From Planctomycetaceae bacterium (GTDB taxonomy: Bacteria; Planctomycetota; Planctomycetia; Planctomycetales; Planctomycetaceae), in contig CP051247.1 in assembly GCA_017795105.1 (NCBI GenBank), forward strand, positions 5,160,001 to 5,224,000: a stretch of 64,000 nt of DNA. Reading direction: 5' to 3'. Below the pieces are notes generated by a model. It worked only from the letters and a program-made list of their open reading frames with translations. It was not told where the DNA came from and made no database searches. The position numbers and the translations under genes are program-made. Positions within the stretch are counted from its first letter, which is position 1, and each line of letters starts with the position of its first letter. Below are positions 37,672 to 49,034 of the stretch, one piece after another.

Positions 37672-39330
37672 TTACGACTCGGAAGGAGCCGGCAGACGAA
37701 CCATCAGCCACGACTCGGTAGCGTCCGGTCCGAAGTGAACCAGGACGGTGGTTTCTTCTTTCGTAAGATTGAAGAAAGCCGTTTCCATCACGACGTCGCT
37801 GTTTTCCTGATCAGCGAAACGCCAGACGGCACGCTGAGTGTCAGGATCGACTTTGCCGCGAAGCGGATGCGACTCCTGAGTTTCCTCATCGTAGAAGGTT
37901 CCGGAAAGGACGCCTTCCTTGTTGATGGCCAGCTGAATGATCAGGCTGGGATCTTCCTGACTCTCTTCGGTTGTCAGGGCGTAGACACCCAGCGGCTTCC
38001 ATTCGTGCTTCCTGGCGTCATCCTCACTGTAATCGGGAGCCATTCGGCAAATTCGAACAGCTTGCTGGTAATACTGTGGGCCAGTCACGTAACGGTCGCC
38101 ATTCATGTAGACGTAACCGTCACGGTAGTAGACCGTACCACCTGGTCCGTAGCTGTAGTAATTCGGACGTCCCCAGTTTCCGACAACCCAGCCAGTCAGC
38201 ACATCCGCCGGAGTCGGCTGCCACCAGTAGCCGCGGTCGAAATTACGTCCACGATTGTTATACGTTCCGTAGAAGTGGTAGTACTGATTCCGGCGATTGT
38301 CGCGAATCGACTGCTGCCAGAAATCCTGGTCAAATCGCGGTCCGCGATACTGATTTCCGTTGATGCTGGCTCGAATCCGAGCAGCGATCTGTCCGGAGTT
38401 ATTCCACTGACGCAACTGACGCTGAGCAAAGTCGCGCCGGTTGCCATCGCGGAAGCGGTCATCACGATCCCGGTCGCCCCGGTCATCGTCATCCCGTTCT
38501 CCACGATCATCTCGGTCGTCGCGATCACCACGTTCGCCGTCTTCACCTCTCAGGCGATCACGGAAACGATCAGCTGGAGTGCGATCTTCGACGTCGTCGC
38601 GGTCGCCCCGGTCTCCACGATCAGCTCGGGAATCGCCTTGAGTTGGACGCCAGTTTCCCTGCAGGTAGTTCCGCAGGCGCTGCGAACCATTCAGATCCCG
38701 ATCTCCCTGTTGACGACCCTCACGATCGCCACGGTTCATGTTGGGACGGTCTCCATCGGGACGGTTTCCGTCGCGATCAGTGGGACGGAATTCCGGGCGG
38801 TCGCCGTCGCGTTCGCCACGTTCTTCCCGATCCATGTTACGACGCTCTTCACCGTCGAGCGGACCTCGGAAATTTGATTCTCGGCGTTCGCCATCGCTCT
38901 CACGGTCCGGGCGTTCCATATTCCGGCGTTCGCCACGATTCTGCTCGCCGCGAAGATTGTCACGAGCCTGATCGGCACGATCTCGTGGACTACGCTGACC
39001 GGATCCCTCGCGACCGGAACCGCGTTGTCCGGAGTTCCCGTCCTGAACGGAGCCACTGCCGCGTGCAGAACCCTCGGCTTCGACTGAACCACCTCCACCC
39101 TGGGCTGATCCTCCACTCTGAGCAGAGCCGCCGCCTTGAACAGGACCTGCGCCCCCCTGGGCAGAACCTCCGCCCTGGACGGAACCACCTCCGCCACCAC
39201 CTTGGACGGAACCTCCGCCCTGTGCTGAGCCGCCACCCTGAGCGCCTCCTTCTTGTGCGTACAATCCGCTGGCTGCGAATGCGGCCAGGCCGCAGATCGA
39301 CGCTGCGGTGATTTTCCCTAATGTTCTCAT
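37672..39330 (-). CDS. Exported low-complexity surface protein (mu-protocadherin-like)
   Basis: 552 residues from ATG 39330, six bases after AGAGGG; two longer starts exist. A signal peptide is followed by about 60 residues of repeated GGGS/QGG units, then about 230 residues extremely rich in Arg, Asp, Gly, Asn and Glu (repeats such as RGDRDDRDDRG), which must be disordered. A folded C-terminal part (about 310-550) has GYWWQPTPADVLTGWVVGNWG, YYRDGYVYMNGD and a beta-rich end. Proteins of this kind are annotated in planctomycetes as mu-protocadherin-like cell surface proteins, without known function. Confidence 0.8.
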   Translation of the reverse strand: MRTLGKITAASICGLAAFAASGLYAQEGGAQGGGSAQGGGSVQGGGGGGSVQGGGSAQGGAGPVQGGGSAQSGGSAQGGGGSVEAEGSARGSGSVQDGNSGQRGSGREGSGQRSPRDRADQARDNLRGEQNRGERRNMERPDRESDGERRESNFRGPLDGEERRNMDREERGERDGDRPEFRPTDRDGNRPDGDRPNMNRGDREGRQQGDRDLNGSQRLRNYLQGNWRPTQGDSRADRGDRGDRDDVEDRTPADRFRDRLRGEDGERGDRDDRDDRGERDDDDRGDRDRDDRFRDGNRRDFAQRQLRQWNNSGQIAARIRASINGNQYRGPRFDQDFWQQSIRDNRRNQYYHFYGTYNNRGRNFDRGYWWQPTPADVLTGWVVGNWGRPNYYSYGPGGTVYYRDGYVYMNGDRYVTGPQYYQQAVRICRMAPDYSEDDARKHEWKPLGVYALTTEESQEDPSLIIQLAINKEGVLSGTFYDEETQESHPLRGKVDPDTQRAVWRFADQENSDVVMETAFFNLTKEETTVLVHFGPDATESWLMVRLPAPSES

Positions 39331-39598
39331 GGTCATCCCTCTTTCAATAATGTCCTTCGATGTGGGCAAGCGCACTGCCCGCGATTAACTCCGGCTGCAA
39401 CGGGCATACCGATCATTCAGGAGCTGCGTGAAATCGAAGAAAATCGCGAGGACAAGAGGGGAGACTGTTCGCCAGGCAGTCAACAGCCGCGACTTGGGCT
39501 GGTTGCTGAGCCGCCATGATGATCCGAGAACGACTGACCGGTCTGAAGAACGGTCCGCTCTGGATCGCGTAATGCGCTTCGTCTCAAAAGAGGACGAA

Positions 39599-41242
39599 TC
39601 AAAAAGCGTTTGCGAAGAGGGGAAGCACGTTGACGTAAACGCCCCATCCCCCGGTAATGAGGAAGCCGATGCAGGAGACCAGCAGACAGGCATCAAACAA
39701 CAGAGATGGCTTGAGTCGTTCTTCTGTCTGCCAGTACCGGAAGAAGAGCGCGCCAATTCCGATCATCGGAAGCAGCAGGGCCTGCATGATGCCGGCAGCC
39801 AGCACGGCCAGGTCCGGCTTCACATTCATGCAGAAGATCGTGAGGCAGAGCACGGGCAGGATACAGCCGAGTGTCGAAATCGAACGCCAGTGTTTCACGC
39901 GGTCGCCTCGGGGAATCCACCCAACCAATTTGAAAAGGTCGGTGTATGTCCGAGTGTGACTGGCGTTGGCCACCAGGAACGTCGAGTACAGCACGGCGAT
40001 CGCACCGATCAGGAACAACCAGCGGGCGTAGTCTCCGAACATCGGGACGTAGGCTTCGGCCAGGGTGCTCGTCATCCGCATGCCTTCCGGGTCAAGCCCG
40101 TAGCGATACAGCACGGTTACTCCGACCATATAGAAGGCAACCGTCGCGACCGTGTAGACGATCATCGACAGAAAGACGTCGATATGCATCACCCGCAGCC
40201 AGCCTTTGGCGCGATGATACCAGGCTTCCGAGCCATCATGGGGACCGGTATGCAGTGCATAGCCCTTTTCCAGGCACCAGTAAGGATACGAAACCAGCTC
40301 GGCTGCCCCGACCCCGATGATGCCGAACGTCGCCAGCGCGGTTGCGAGCGGACGCATTCCTTCCGTTGTGGGCGGCAGACCGAACGAGAGCCCCTTTGAA
40401 ATCTCAGCCCACGAGAGACTCCACTCGGCAGTCGACTGCAGGGCCAGACAATTCCCGATGGTCACAAAGGTGAACATGACGACGAGAACGGTCGTGATGT
40501 TCTGAATCAATCCGTATCGTCCCCGGTAGAGCAGGGCGATGGTGATGAGGGTCGCCGCCAGAGCCCAGTACTTATCGTCCCAAGTGTAGGGGTCGGGGAG
40601 CGGTTTGCCGTCTCGCGTGGCCTGTAACGCCGTGCTGCCTCGATCACCGATGGCCTCCAGCTTTTGCCGCAGCCGTTTTCCGCCTTCAATCACGCGCTGT
40701 TGTTGAGCCGGCTCCAGCGCTTCGAAACGATCCGGTGCGTTCAGTCGTCGTTCTTCCCAGGTTACGAGCCATTTCAGCTCTTTCGACGACGGAACGGCGA
40801 TCGCATCGCGGTAGTCCCCGGTGATCGGCATGGCGATCGCGGCGGCCTGACCCACTCCGCCGACAATTCCGCCGAGCTGGACGATGCCGGAGACCATCAT
40901 CGCCAGCCAGAACCAGACGATCCAGTTCAGCGACAGAAACCGTCCCGGCACCTGATTCAGGGCCTGCAGGGCGGTTTGTCCATGGATGATCGTGTGCCGT
41001 CCCAGTTCGATTTGAACGAAGACCTTGATGACACAACCCAGGATAATCAGCCATAGCAGCGAGATGCCGGCCTGAGCCCCGGTTTTCGTCGTCGCGATGA
41101 GCTCTCCCGAACCCACGATGCTGCCGGCGATAATGAGCCCCGGACCGAGCTGTTTCAGCGTCGACCAGACCGCGGTCGGGGCATCGCGGACTTCCTGCTC
41201 CGGACGAATGTCGACAGGGGGAAGTTCGGATGCTGATTTCAT
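39599..41242 (-). CDS. Nramp-family divalent metal transporter-like membrane protein
   Basis: A 547-residue membrane protein. The first helix has [20 protein letters not shown], corresponding to the Nramp helix 1 region, although the usual DPGN is replaced by SIVGSGE. About eleven hydrophobic segments follow, and an extra soluble insert of about 75 residues (roughly 155-230) lies between helices. This is the Nramp-related group frequent in planctomycetes and related phyla, where metal specificity is unproven, because the canonical metal-binding Asp and Asn are not kept. The function as a divalent metal carrier is inferred from the family. Confidence 0.85.
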   Translation of the reverse strand: MKSASELPPVDIRPEQEVRDAPTAVWSTLKQLGPGLIIAGSIVGSGELIATTKTGAQAGISLLWLIILGCVIKVFVQIELGRHTIIHGQTALQALNQVPGRFLSLNWIVWFWLAMMVSGIVQLGGIVGGVGQAAAIAMPITGDYRDAIAVPSSKELKWLVTWEERRLNAPDRFEALEPAQQQRVIEGGKRLRQKLEAIGDRGSTALQATRDGKPLPDPYTWDDKYWALAATLITIALLYRGRYGLIQNITTVLVVMFTFVTIGNCLALQSTAEWSLSWAEISKGLSFGLPPTTEGMRPLATALATFGIIGVGAAELVSYPYWCLEKGYALHTGPHDGSEAWYHRAKGWLRVMHIDVFLSMIVYTVATVAFYMVGVTVLYRYGLDPEGMRMTSTLAEAYVPMFGDYARWLFLIGAIAVLYSTFLVANASHTRTYTDLFKLVGWIPRGDRVKHWRSISTLGCILPVLCLTIFCMNVKPDLAVLAAGIMQALLLPMIGIGALFFRYWQTEERLKPSLLFDACLLVSCIGFLITGGWGVYVNVLPLFANAF

Positions 41243-41586
41243 GGTGCAGGACTCGAAGAGGGGCCGAAATGCGGATCGCTGAAGCCAGATCTGCAGAATT
41301 GCAAAAGATCCATCAAAGTGTGTGAATATTTGAGCTTATAACGCCGAAGGGAGGCGAACGCAAACGGGCTGGTGAACATCGGCCGAGACCCCTGAAAACC
41401 AAGGATTTCTGAGATTGAATGTCAGTTGGCGAGGAACGGTCAGGACATCTTGAATTCCATTCAAGCCAACACTAGCATTGGGAACGAATAAAGAAGAGAA
41501 AGCACCGCGGATTTCCGGGATGCTTGAGTGATAGGATCAGATTGACCTGACTCCATTCGGAACAGCCCGTCGTTGAAGGACCAGCT
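41243..41586. other. Divergent intergenic region
   Basis: 344 bp between the Nramp-like gene (minus) and the ferredoxin gene (plus). No tRNA, strong hairpin or convincing promoter pair was seen. It ends with AAGGA before the ferredoxin ATG. Confidence 0.4.
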
Positions 41587-41865
41587 ATGCCTCATATCGT
41601 TTGCGAACCCTGTAACAACTGCAAATACACCGATTGCGTCGTTGTCTGCCCCGTGGAATGTTTCTACGAAGGCGAAACGATGGTTTACATCCATCCGGAC
41701 GAGTGCATCGACTGTGAGGCCTGCGTTCCAGAGTGTCCCGTGGAAGCAATCTTCCACGAAGACAACGTTCCCGACGAATGGAACAGCTTCATCGAGCTCA
41801 ATGCCGAGAAAAGCCAGAATCTGCCGGTCATTACCGAAAAGAAAGAGCCGCTCGCCGAAGGTTAA
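41587..41865 (+). CDS. fdxA: 7Fe-type two-cluster ferredoxin
   Basis: A 92-residue ferredoxin. Cysteines 9, 12, 17 and 21 form the first set (C-x2-C-x4-C-x3-CP) and 40, 43, 46 and 50 the second (C-x2-C-x2-C-x3-CP). The wider first set matches the [3Fe-4S]+[4Fe-4S] FdxA group. It carries electrons at low potential in the cytoplasm. AAGGA precedes the ATG. It stands alone, followed by a terminator, and is probably its own transcript. Confidence 0.95.
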   Translation: MPHIVCEPCNNCKYTDCVVVCPVECFYEGETMVYIHPDECIDCEACVPECPVEAIFHEDNVPDEWNSFIELNAEKSQNLPVITEKKEPLAEG

Positions 41866-41902
41866 GCTTCAGGGCGACTCAGGCGGTTCAGGCCGCGAAG
41901 AC

Positions 41903-41935
41903 AAGGGGCCAGCTATCAGGGGCTGGTCCTTTTTT
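41903..41935 (+). terminator. Rho-independent terminator after the ferredoxin gene
   Basis: AAGGGGCCAGC pairs with GCTGGTCCTTT (with G-T/mismatch positions) and a run of T follows. Confidence 0.75.
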
Positions 41936-42038
41936 CATGCGCCAATCGTCGGCGGAGGGCTTCGCGTGAAGTTGCTTCCTGCATCTGATATTCTGCTGAC
42001 CGCTTTGACTACCAGCAGAAATCTCATGGGAGGCATTC

Positions 42039-43841
42039 GTGTCGATCATTGTTCAGAAATTCGGCGGAACCAGCGTTGCATCTGCCGAGAAGATTCGAAA
42101 CGCAGCTCGTCGGGCTGTCGCGGCTCATCAGAACGGGCATCAGGTCGTGGTCGTCGTCAGTGCCCGCGGCAAGAAAACCGATGAACTGATCGGCCTGGCT
42201 GCGGAAATCACTGATCGTCCCGCTCCCCGCGAAATGGATGTGCTGCTGAGCACAGGCGAGCAGGAAACGATCGCTCTGATGTCGATGGCCATCCACGCTC
42301 TCGGCGAAAAGGCGATCAGCCTGACTGGTCCCCAGATCGGCATCGTGACCGACGAAGCGAGCACGAAGGCCCGGATTCGCCAGATCGATACCAGCCGCCT
42401 GCATGACTATCTGGATGCAGGGAACATCGTCGTTGCTGCCGGGTTCCAGGGAATGGACCAGCACGGCAATATTACGACTCTGGGCCGCGGTGGAAGCGAT
42501 ACCACGGCGACGGCTCTGGCGGCTGTGCTGAATGCTTCGCTCTGTGAGATCTACACCGATGTCGAAGGCGTTTTTACGACCGATCCGCGGATCGTGGCCG
42601 ATGCTCGTCAGGTGCCGAAGATCTCCTACGACGAAATGCTCGAACTGGCCAGCCTGGGAGCCGGGGTGATGCATTCCCGGTCGATCGAGTTTGCCAAGAA
42701 ATACCGCGTTCCCCTTCGGGTGCGCCCCTCGTTTAACGACGGAGCAGGGACCCTGATTGCGTTGGAGCCGCAAGATCCCGCTCCGGTCGTGACCGGTGTC
42801 GCTCTGGTCAAGGACGAATTGCGAGTCAGTCTTCGCGGCGTGCCCGACCGTCCGGGCGTCATGAGCCTGATCTTCACCAAGATGGCGGCTCGCAAAATTC
42901 CGCTCGACCTGGTCGTGCAGGACATTGCCGAATCAGGCATTGCCGAGATTTCCTTTACTGTCCCCCGCGCAGACTTCGCTGATGCTCTCACCGCGGCCGG
43001 AGAGGCTGTGGAAGAACTCGGTGCAGGAACGGTGCATCACGGGACTCAGCTGGCGAAGGTTTCGATCGTCGGCAGTGGGATGCAGACGCACTCCGGGGTT
43101 GCCGCCCAACTGTTTCAGACGATCGCCGACGCAGGCATTAACGTGCTGATGATCTCCACCGGCGACATCAAGATTTCTGCGTTGATTGAAGCTGATCGGG
43201 CGCTCGATGCCGTCCAGGCAATTCACAAGAGCTTCGCGCTGGATCAGGTCAAGAACATCACACCTCCGCTCGGCTCGACCCTGCCGGGAGCCGCCACAGA
43301 AGCGATTCAGGTCGACGAGAAACGTGAACGCCAGGTGGTCCTTCGGCTCGCCAACATGGAAGACATCGTGGTCAGCGACGTCCTGGTCGATACCAATCAG
43401 GCCCGTGTCACGATTCTGAATCTCGCTGATGAACCGGGGATTGCCGCCGGGCTGTTTACCGTCGTGGCCGAAGGTGGCGTGATGATCGACATGATCGTTC
43501 AGAACGTGAGTCAGCAGGGACGTACGAACATCACCTTCACCGTTCCCCGCGCCGATCTGCAGAAGTGCCTCGACCTCGTTCGCGGAACCATCGATCTGAG
43601 CGACGGTGTCACTTTGAACTGGGACGAGGATATTGCCAAAGTGTCCGTGGCCGGAATCGGGCTTCGCAGCCATACCGGTGTCGGACAGAAAATGTTCCAT
43701 GCCCTGGCCGAGAACAACATTAACATTCTTCTGGTCGGCACGAGCGAAATGCGGATGACGGCTGTGATCAAACGGGATCAGGCTGAGGTCGCCGAGAAAG
43801 CACTCGCCGCCATGTTCTTGAAGACTGTGGCCACGAATTAA
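42039..43841 (+). CDS. lysC: Aspartate kinase with four ACT domains
   Basis: A 600-residue protein starting with GTG at 42039, five bases after GGGAGG. The kinase part (1-250) begins [13 protein letters not shown] and holds [15 protein letters not shown] and [13 protein letters not shown]. After it come two pairs of ACT domains: the first about 265-415 ([33 protein letters not shown]) and the second about 435-595 ([35 protein letters not shown]). Usual aspartokinases are about 400 residues with one pair. It makes aspartyl phosphate for Lys, Thr, Met and DAP; the ACT domains are where lysine or threonine bind as feedback signals. Confidence 0.96.
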   Translation: MSIIVQKFGGTSVASAEKIRNAARRAVAAHQNGHQVVVVVSARGKKTDELIGLAAEITDRPAPREMDVLLSTGEQETIALMSMAIHALGEKAISLTGPQIGIVTDEASTKARIRQIDTSRLHDYLDAGNIVVAAGFQGMDQHGNITTLGRGGSDTTATALAAVLNASLCEIYTDVEGVFTTDPRIVADARQVPKISYDEMLELASLGAGVMHSRSIEFAKKYRVPLRVRPSFNDGAGTLIALEPQDPAPVVTGVALVKDELRVSLRGVPDRPGVMSLIFTKMAARKIPLDLVVQDIAESGIAEISFTVPRADFADALTAAGEAVEELGAGTVHHGTQLAKVSIVGSGMQTHSGVAAQLFQTIADAGINVLMISTGDIKISALIEADRALDAVQAIHKSFALDQVKNITPPLGSTLPGAATEAIQVDEKRERQVVLRLANMEDIVVSDVLVDTNQARVTILNLADEPGIAAGLFTVVAEGGVMIDMIVQNVSQQGRTNITFTVPRADLQKCLDLVRGTIDLSDGVTLNWDEDIAKVSVAGIGLRSHTGVGQKMFHALAENNINILLVGTSEMRMTAVIKRDQAEVAEKALAAMFLKTVATN

Positions 43842-43871
43842 ACGGGGATCCCCCGGATCGTTATGGAATCC

Positions 43872-43903
43872 CGGTCACTCTCGCTGGAGTGATCGGTTTT
43901 TTT
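43872..43903 (+). terminator. Terminator after lysC
   Basis: GGTCACTC and GAGTGATC form an 8-bp stem with one G-T pair, followed by seven T. Confidence 0.75.
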
Positions 43904-43971
43904 ACGTGTTCCGTTACAGGCGTCCAGTTGACATTTGATCGTAAGTCGTTGTGCAGCCTTGTTTTCGCCGA

Positions 43972-44000
43972 TTGACGCTTGGCGTTTAGTCATCTAAGAT
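43972..44000 (+). promoter_or_regulatory. Predicted sigma-70 promoter of the DUF1559 gene
   Basis: TTGACG (43972-43977), a 17-base spacer and TAAGAT (43995-44000). Spacing is ideal and five of six bases match the -35 consensus. The 5' leader to the ATG at 44108 would be about 100 bases. Confidence 0.5.
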
Positions 44001-44107
44001 TATTAATGTCTTAATGTTGTCATTCCTCCGCCGGGCCGGACTGCTTTTCTTGCACTCCGCGGTTGGGATTCATTCGTTTTCCTCAATTTTGATAAAAGGG
44101 TGTACAC

Positions 44108-45118
<1,011 letters not shown>

Positions 45119-45171
45119 TCCGCTTGATGGACTTTCTTGATTCTTCTTTACTTGCAGAGATGGACGGACTG

Positions 45172-45504
45172 ATGATGCGAACTGGACTTTGGGTGTGTCT
45201 GCTGGGAATTGGACTTCTGCTGCCCGGCTGTGGTGGTGGATCGGTCACCGACCAGGAGTTGCCTGCTGGTTCGAATGCTCCCAGCCCGACTGAGAATGTC
45301 CGCGTCTGGCTCGAAGGCGTCGCCGAAAGCGGACAACTCGACAGCGGCATCTCGATGATGCATGAAGAAGCCGAGAAGATGAAGGCGAATGGCGTGGCCA
45401 ATGCCGAAGAGATTGCTTCGGGTCTGAAAGAGCTGGAAACGGCAACCGGGTCCGCGATCAAGTCGAAGGCTAACTCTCTCCTGCAGAAGCTGCCGAAAGA
45501 GTAA
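45172..45504 (+). CDS. Small lipoprotein downstream of a DUF1559 gene
   Basis: About 110 residues from the start at 45172; starts at 45124-45160 would place charged residues before the signal. The lipobox is LLLPGC, followed by GGG. The mature part is acidic and mostly helical, with no recognised domain. The gene follows the DUF1559 gene with little or no gap and ends before a strong terminator, so the two form one transcript. Such pairs recur in planctomycetes, but what the lipoprotein does is unknown. Confidence 0.75.
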   Translation: MMRTGLWVCLLGIGLLLPGCGGGSVTDQELPAGSNAPSPTENVRVWLEGVAESGQLDSGISMMHEEAEKMKANGVANAEEIASGLKELETATGSAIKSKANSLLQKLPKE

Positions 45505-45528
45505 ACCGCCTGAGGAATGACAAAGCGA

Positions 45529-45556
45529 CAGGCCACCCAATCGGGTGGCCTGTTTT
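45529..45556 (+). terminator. Terminator of the DUF1559-lipoprotein operon
   Basis: CAGGCCACCC and GGGTGGCCTG form a perfect 10-bp stem with a 4-base loop, followed by TTTT. Confidence 0.9.
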
Positions 45557-45585
45557 CATTGAACGGCAGTGGCTGTGGCTCAATG

Positions 45586-45622
45586 AAAAAGGCGGCGAGG
45601 AAACTTCCTCACCGCCTTTTTT
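45586..45622. terminator. Terminator of the minus-strand gene at 45646
   Basis: AAAAAGGCGGCGAGG and CCTCACCGCCTTTTTT form a long stem with one mismatch, with T runs on both strands. It serves the convergent gene on the minus strand. Confidence 0.82.
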
Positions 45623-45645
45623 CGATTCTTCGGCTGTCGGTGGCT

Positions 45646-45996
45646 TTAGCTGTTCTGCTGATCGGGCACGAAGGTCATTGTCGGCTCGGCGACTTTCCGG
45701 TAGCCGAGGTCACGGATCACTTCGAGAACTTCGCTCCATGTCGGGAACTGGCGTCCGCTACGACGTTTGTAGTTGTCGATCGCCCGCATGAACTCGACTT
45801 CGTCGCCCGAGTAGTCGCGTTCGCAGGTCGTCGGATCGATCTGGCGTCGGCGTTCGACCTTGCGTCGATCCCCTTTGCGATTTTCCGCCCCGTCCGGGCC
45901 CTTCTGATTGTTTTCCTGGCGACGATCGCTCATTGCGCGTCGCAGCTTTGTGCGACGATCGGCAACGAGTTCATCAGCCGTTACGTCCTTCAGCAT
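45646..45996 (-). CDS. Conserved hypothetical protein, charged N-terminus
   Basis: 116 residues from the ATG at 45996 (four more with 46008). The first 65 residues are very rich in Arg, Asp and Lys; the rest ([20 protein letters not shown], then [18 protein letters not shown]) is a short helical domain that I associate with conserved planctomycete hypotheticals, perhaps a small DNA or RNA binding unit. A terminator follows it. No function is proposed. Confidence 0.75.
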   Translation of the reverse strand: MLKDVTADELVADRRTKLRRAMSDRRQENNQKGPDGAENRKGDRRKVERRRQIDPTTCERDYSGDEVEFMRAIDNYKRRSGRQFPTWSEVLEVIRDLGYRKVAEPTMTFVPDQQNS

Positions 45997-46212
45997 TGTC
46001 CACCTCATTGTGGTCAGAGTCTCTATGCAACCTCCTGCGCGCCGTGATAACGGATTATCCCACTATCAATCAGCGACAGCACATTGCAACTCTGCCACAC
46101 GCTGGCAGGATTGGCAAAAAGGGAACGTGGTAAGACCAGCGGAAACTGCGTCCCTGCGCGGAGTTTTAGCGATTCTGACGATTCTCACGAGGCCGGATGT
46201 TGCCCGATTGCA

Positions 46213-47367
46213 TCAGGCAGGCGGAACCGTCTCGCGAATCGTCGCCGCTCCTGTGCCCTGTTCGATCTGCCGAATCAGCCCCGCCATCTCCCAGGCGGTC
46301 ACGTAGTGGTAACGGAATCGCGGATCCTGCTCGCTTCGTTCACGCAGCTTCTGATGGAATTCGACCATCTTTGGGCCGAGAAGCATGTCGATATTGCCTT
46401 CCTTGCACCCGTGCGTATGCAACTTCACGAACTTCCAGTTCGGCTTCCCGAGAGCATGCACGTTGGCCTGCAGCCAGAGGTCGAGCCGATCCATTGTCGG
46501 CGGACGAGTTCCGTGCAGATCGCCATTCTCGATCCGAGGGAAGATGCCGAGCTTGGGATTCTTCCAGTCCGGCACGAGCGGCCCCTGAACCATCAGCAGC
46601 GATTCCTCAGGCGCCTTGCGTCCGACTTTCACGCGTTGTCCCGTCGCATGTGAGGCCGGCTGTCCCGGGCGATCCCACGCGTGATACAGGCTGTTGATTG
46701 TGCAGACCTGCGTTGGCGAAGGAGCGGACGGCATCGTGAAGTCGGCATAGCAGCCGGTTTTCCGCAGGATCGTCAGTTCTTCGTTGACGCCGCAATGCCA
46801 CCCTTTGGGGTGAGAATTGCAGAGCGCCCAGTTCCCGTGGATAAATCCATACGTGATCTCGCCGGTGATCGGATCGCGCCGCAGCAGGCCATGCCGGTGA
46901 AACAGTGTATCGCGGAATGAGCTCAGCTTTTCGGTCAGGCTCTCCGCGGTATCGTCTTCGTGATGCAGGTGAATATCGACATCGCCGAATCCGGCTTCGC
47001 AAAGCCCGCGCAGGGCATCCAGATACTCCGGCTGATACTCGTCCTGCGGAAAGAAAAAGGTGTGCTGCGGTGGACGACCGGTCACGTCGACCAGCTCTTT
47101 GAACTGCTTCGGGTATTCGTCACACCAGCGGTTCACCAGTTCCAGCGCCTGAGGTTTCGGCAGATTGCCCCGTTGCGGTTCGTAGTGATCGCAGATCGCG
47201 ATGAAGACATCGATCGGTTCATTCGGCAGATCGACTGGGACTTCGCGGTCGGTCGGGAAGTAATAACTTCCGATCCAGCGATGCATTTCCCGCTTTCGCA
47301 GCGCAAGCAGATAGCAGCCGGCCAGACCGAGAACGATCAGGGGAATCAATGGGAGCAGATACCACAT
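46213..47367 (-). CDS. Polysaccharide deacetylase-like membrane-anchored protein
   Basis: 384 residues from the Met at 47367. The frame continues upstream to 47703 but that part overlaps the next gene and is not coding. A membrane segment covers residues 2-22. The folded part looks like a NodB/deacetylase-type barrel: [10 protein letters not shown] (Asp60, His61), then [10 protein letters not shown] (His133, 135, 136), [13 protein letters not shown] and KFVKLHTHG. These can form a metal site for removing acetyl groups from sugars. It stands at the end of the exopolysaccharide cluster, 65 bp downstream of a GT4 gene. The deacetylase call is plausible and not certain. Confidence 0.7.
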   Translation of the reverse strand: MWYLLPLIPLIVLGLAGCYLLALRKREMHRWIGSYYFPTDREVPVDLPNEPIDVFIAICDHYEPQRGNLPKPQALELVNRWCDEYPKQFKELVDVTGRPPQHTFFFPQDEYQPEYLDALRGLCEAGFGDVDIHLHHEDDTAESLTEKLSSFRDTLFHRHGLLRRDPITGEITYGFIHGNWALCNSHPKGWHCGVNEELTILRKTGCYADFTMPSAPSPTQVCTINSLYHAWDRPGQPASHATGQRVKVGRKAPEESLLMVQGPLVPDWKNPKLGIFPRIENGDLHGTRPPTMDRLDLWLQANVHALGKPNWKFVKLHTHGCKEGNIDMLLGPKMVEFHQKLRERSEQDPRFRYHYVTAWEMAGLIRQIEQGTGAATIRETVPPA

Positions 47368-47432
47368 GCGGCTGTTGTGTTCTTGTGTTCTGGGAAGACA
47401 GAGACTGACCGAAAGCGAAAACGAGTTTCGAC

Positions 47433-48872
47433 TCAGGAGGATACTAGCGAATCCGTGGCAATCGCAGAATGCGGTTTCTTGTCGCGTGTCCCATTCGATG
47501 CCCCGTCCGTCAAACTCGAGAGCATTTCCGCCAGCTGCTCGGCTCGTTGTCTCCGCCCGTAAGCAGCAGGCGACCACACGGCTCGTTCGCTTGAGATTCC
47601 CGCCTGATGTCGCTCCATTTCGGAAGCGAGACTTAACGCGATCTGTTCTGGTTTCAGCGGATCGCAGGGCAATGCGTACGGGCAGTCGGCCGTCATCTCC
47701 CACATATCGCCTTCGGGCGAAATCAGCAGGAACGGCTTCTCGCAGGCGAGATACTCGAAGATCTTCCCGTTCACGATCCGTTCGGCATCCGGAACCGGAG
47801 CATTGAGCAGAGTCAGACAGTCAGAGGTTTGCATCAGTCGAATCGCTTCGTCGTGACTGATGAATGGCAGGCGAACCAGATGGCAGGACGTCTGGTTCAG
47901 GCGATCGAGGACGGCTTCCTGGTCGGGTGTGCGGCGTCCGGCAATTACCAGCTCCAACCGACTGAGAACCTGCGGAGAGGTCTGCTGCAGCCGTTCGATC
48001 GCCTTCACGAGCGGTTCGATCGGATTCAGATTCCACAGCGTGCCAACGTAGGCAAGACGGAACAGATCGATTCCATTGCCGTAATCCCGGCGGCTGCCGG
48101 CGGATCGGACGAAATCGTCGGGATCGAATCCGTTGTAGATGTATTCGCATCGGACAGAGGAGCCGGCTGCTGTCGCTGAGTGCTGAACCGACTGTCGGCT
48201 CGACGGCGTCGTCGCAATCGCCATTGTCGCTGCACGAAGCAACCTCGCCTGCATTCGTTGCTGAATCCGCTGCGAGAGTCGACTCTGCTGTTTGTTTTCC
48301 CAGTAGGTGTTGCTGATCCCCCATTCGTCACGATAGTCGAGGACCAGGGGGATGCCGAACTTCTTTGCCAGCCGAGCTCCCACGCGAAACGACGAAAATG
48401 GCGGAGCAGTGGCGACGATCACATCGTGCGGCGTGCGACGCAGCAGCTCGCAGCCGGCCCGATAGGCATTCGGTCCCCAAAGCACCTGCATGTCGGGCTG
48501 GAAGAGCAGATTGGCGGCTCTGCGGGCCATGCCTTTGATCATCCGAGCCGGATTAAAACTGGACTTCTTGGAGTCCGGGGCAGCCGCAATCGGAGCGGTC
48601 GGGGCCTTTGACTTTCGACCCGAAAAGCGTTCCTTGAACTGATAACTCGGCTCCAGAGTGCGGGCGCGGACGATCTCTGTCGAGTGGGGAACGTCTTTCA
48701 GCAGCGACTCGTCTTTCAGCGGAACCGACGGGTTGGCCACGGTCAGCACTGAACTTTCCCAGCCGAATTCTGGGAGATACTTGGTGAACTTCACCACGCG
48801 GTGCACACCGATTCCTCCGGAGGGAGGAAACTGATAGGCAACAAAAAGAACTTTCCGAGGTGTCTGCACCAC
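47433..48872 (-). CDS. Glycosyltransferase family 4 protein
   Basis: A 479-residue two-domain GT-B enzyme. The first domain has [19 protein letters not shown], the typical acceptor-side loop; the second holds [17 protein letters not shown] and the [14 protein letters not shown] stretch, in which the usual E-x7-E motif is reduced. It transfers a sugar from a nucleotide donor to a glycan intermediate. It lies in the exopolysaccharide cluster, with the deacetylase-like gene downstream and another GT4 gene upstream. Donor and acceptor cannot be told. Confidence 0.85.
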   Translation of the reverse strand: MVQTPRKVLFVAYQFPPSGGIGVHRVVKFTKYLPEFGWESSVLTVANPSVPLKDESLLKDVPHSTEIVRARTLEPSYQFKERFSGRKSKAPTAPIAAAPDSKKSSFNPARMIKGMARRAANLLFQPDMQVLWGPNAYRAGCELLRRTPHDVIVATAPPFSSFRVGARLAKKFGIPLVLDYRDEWGISNTYWENKQQSRLSQRIQQRMQARLLRAATMAIATTPSSRQSVQHSATAAGSSVRCEYIYNGFDPDDFVRSAGSRRDYGNGIDLFRLAYVGTLWNLNPIEPLVKAIERLQQTSPQVLSRLELVIAGRRTPDQEAVLDRLNQTSCHLVRLPFISHDEAIRLMQTSDCLTLLNAPVPDAERIVNGKIFEYLACEKPFLLISPEGDMWEMTADCPYALPCDPLKPEQIALSLASEMERHQAGISSERAVWSPAAYGRRQRAEQLAEMLSSLTDGASNGTRDKKPHSAIATDSLVSS

Positions 48873-49034
48873 AATGGCCCTGTCTGCGTGTCACGGATCG
48901 GGCCCCGCCTCCGCACGGCGAGACTGTTCACTTGATTCAACGCTTCAAGTATAGGTCGCAAAACCGGATGGTGCAGAAAGGCAGCAGTTTCTCTATCGGG
49001 TCAGGTTTTCTGTCGAATTAGAATTAGTTGCAAA

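Noticed and set aside
47368..47703. N-terminal extension of the deacetylase-like gene
   Set aside because: It overlaps the end of a GT4 gene in another frame and lacks protein-like features, while the Met at 47367 starts a normal membrane anchor.
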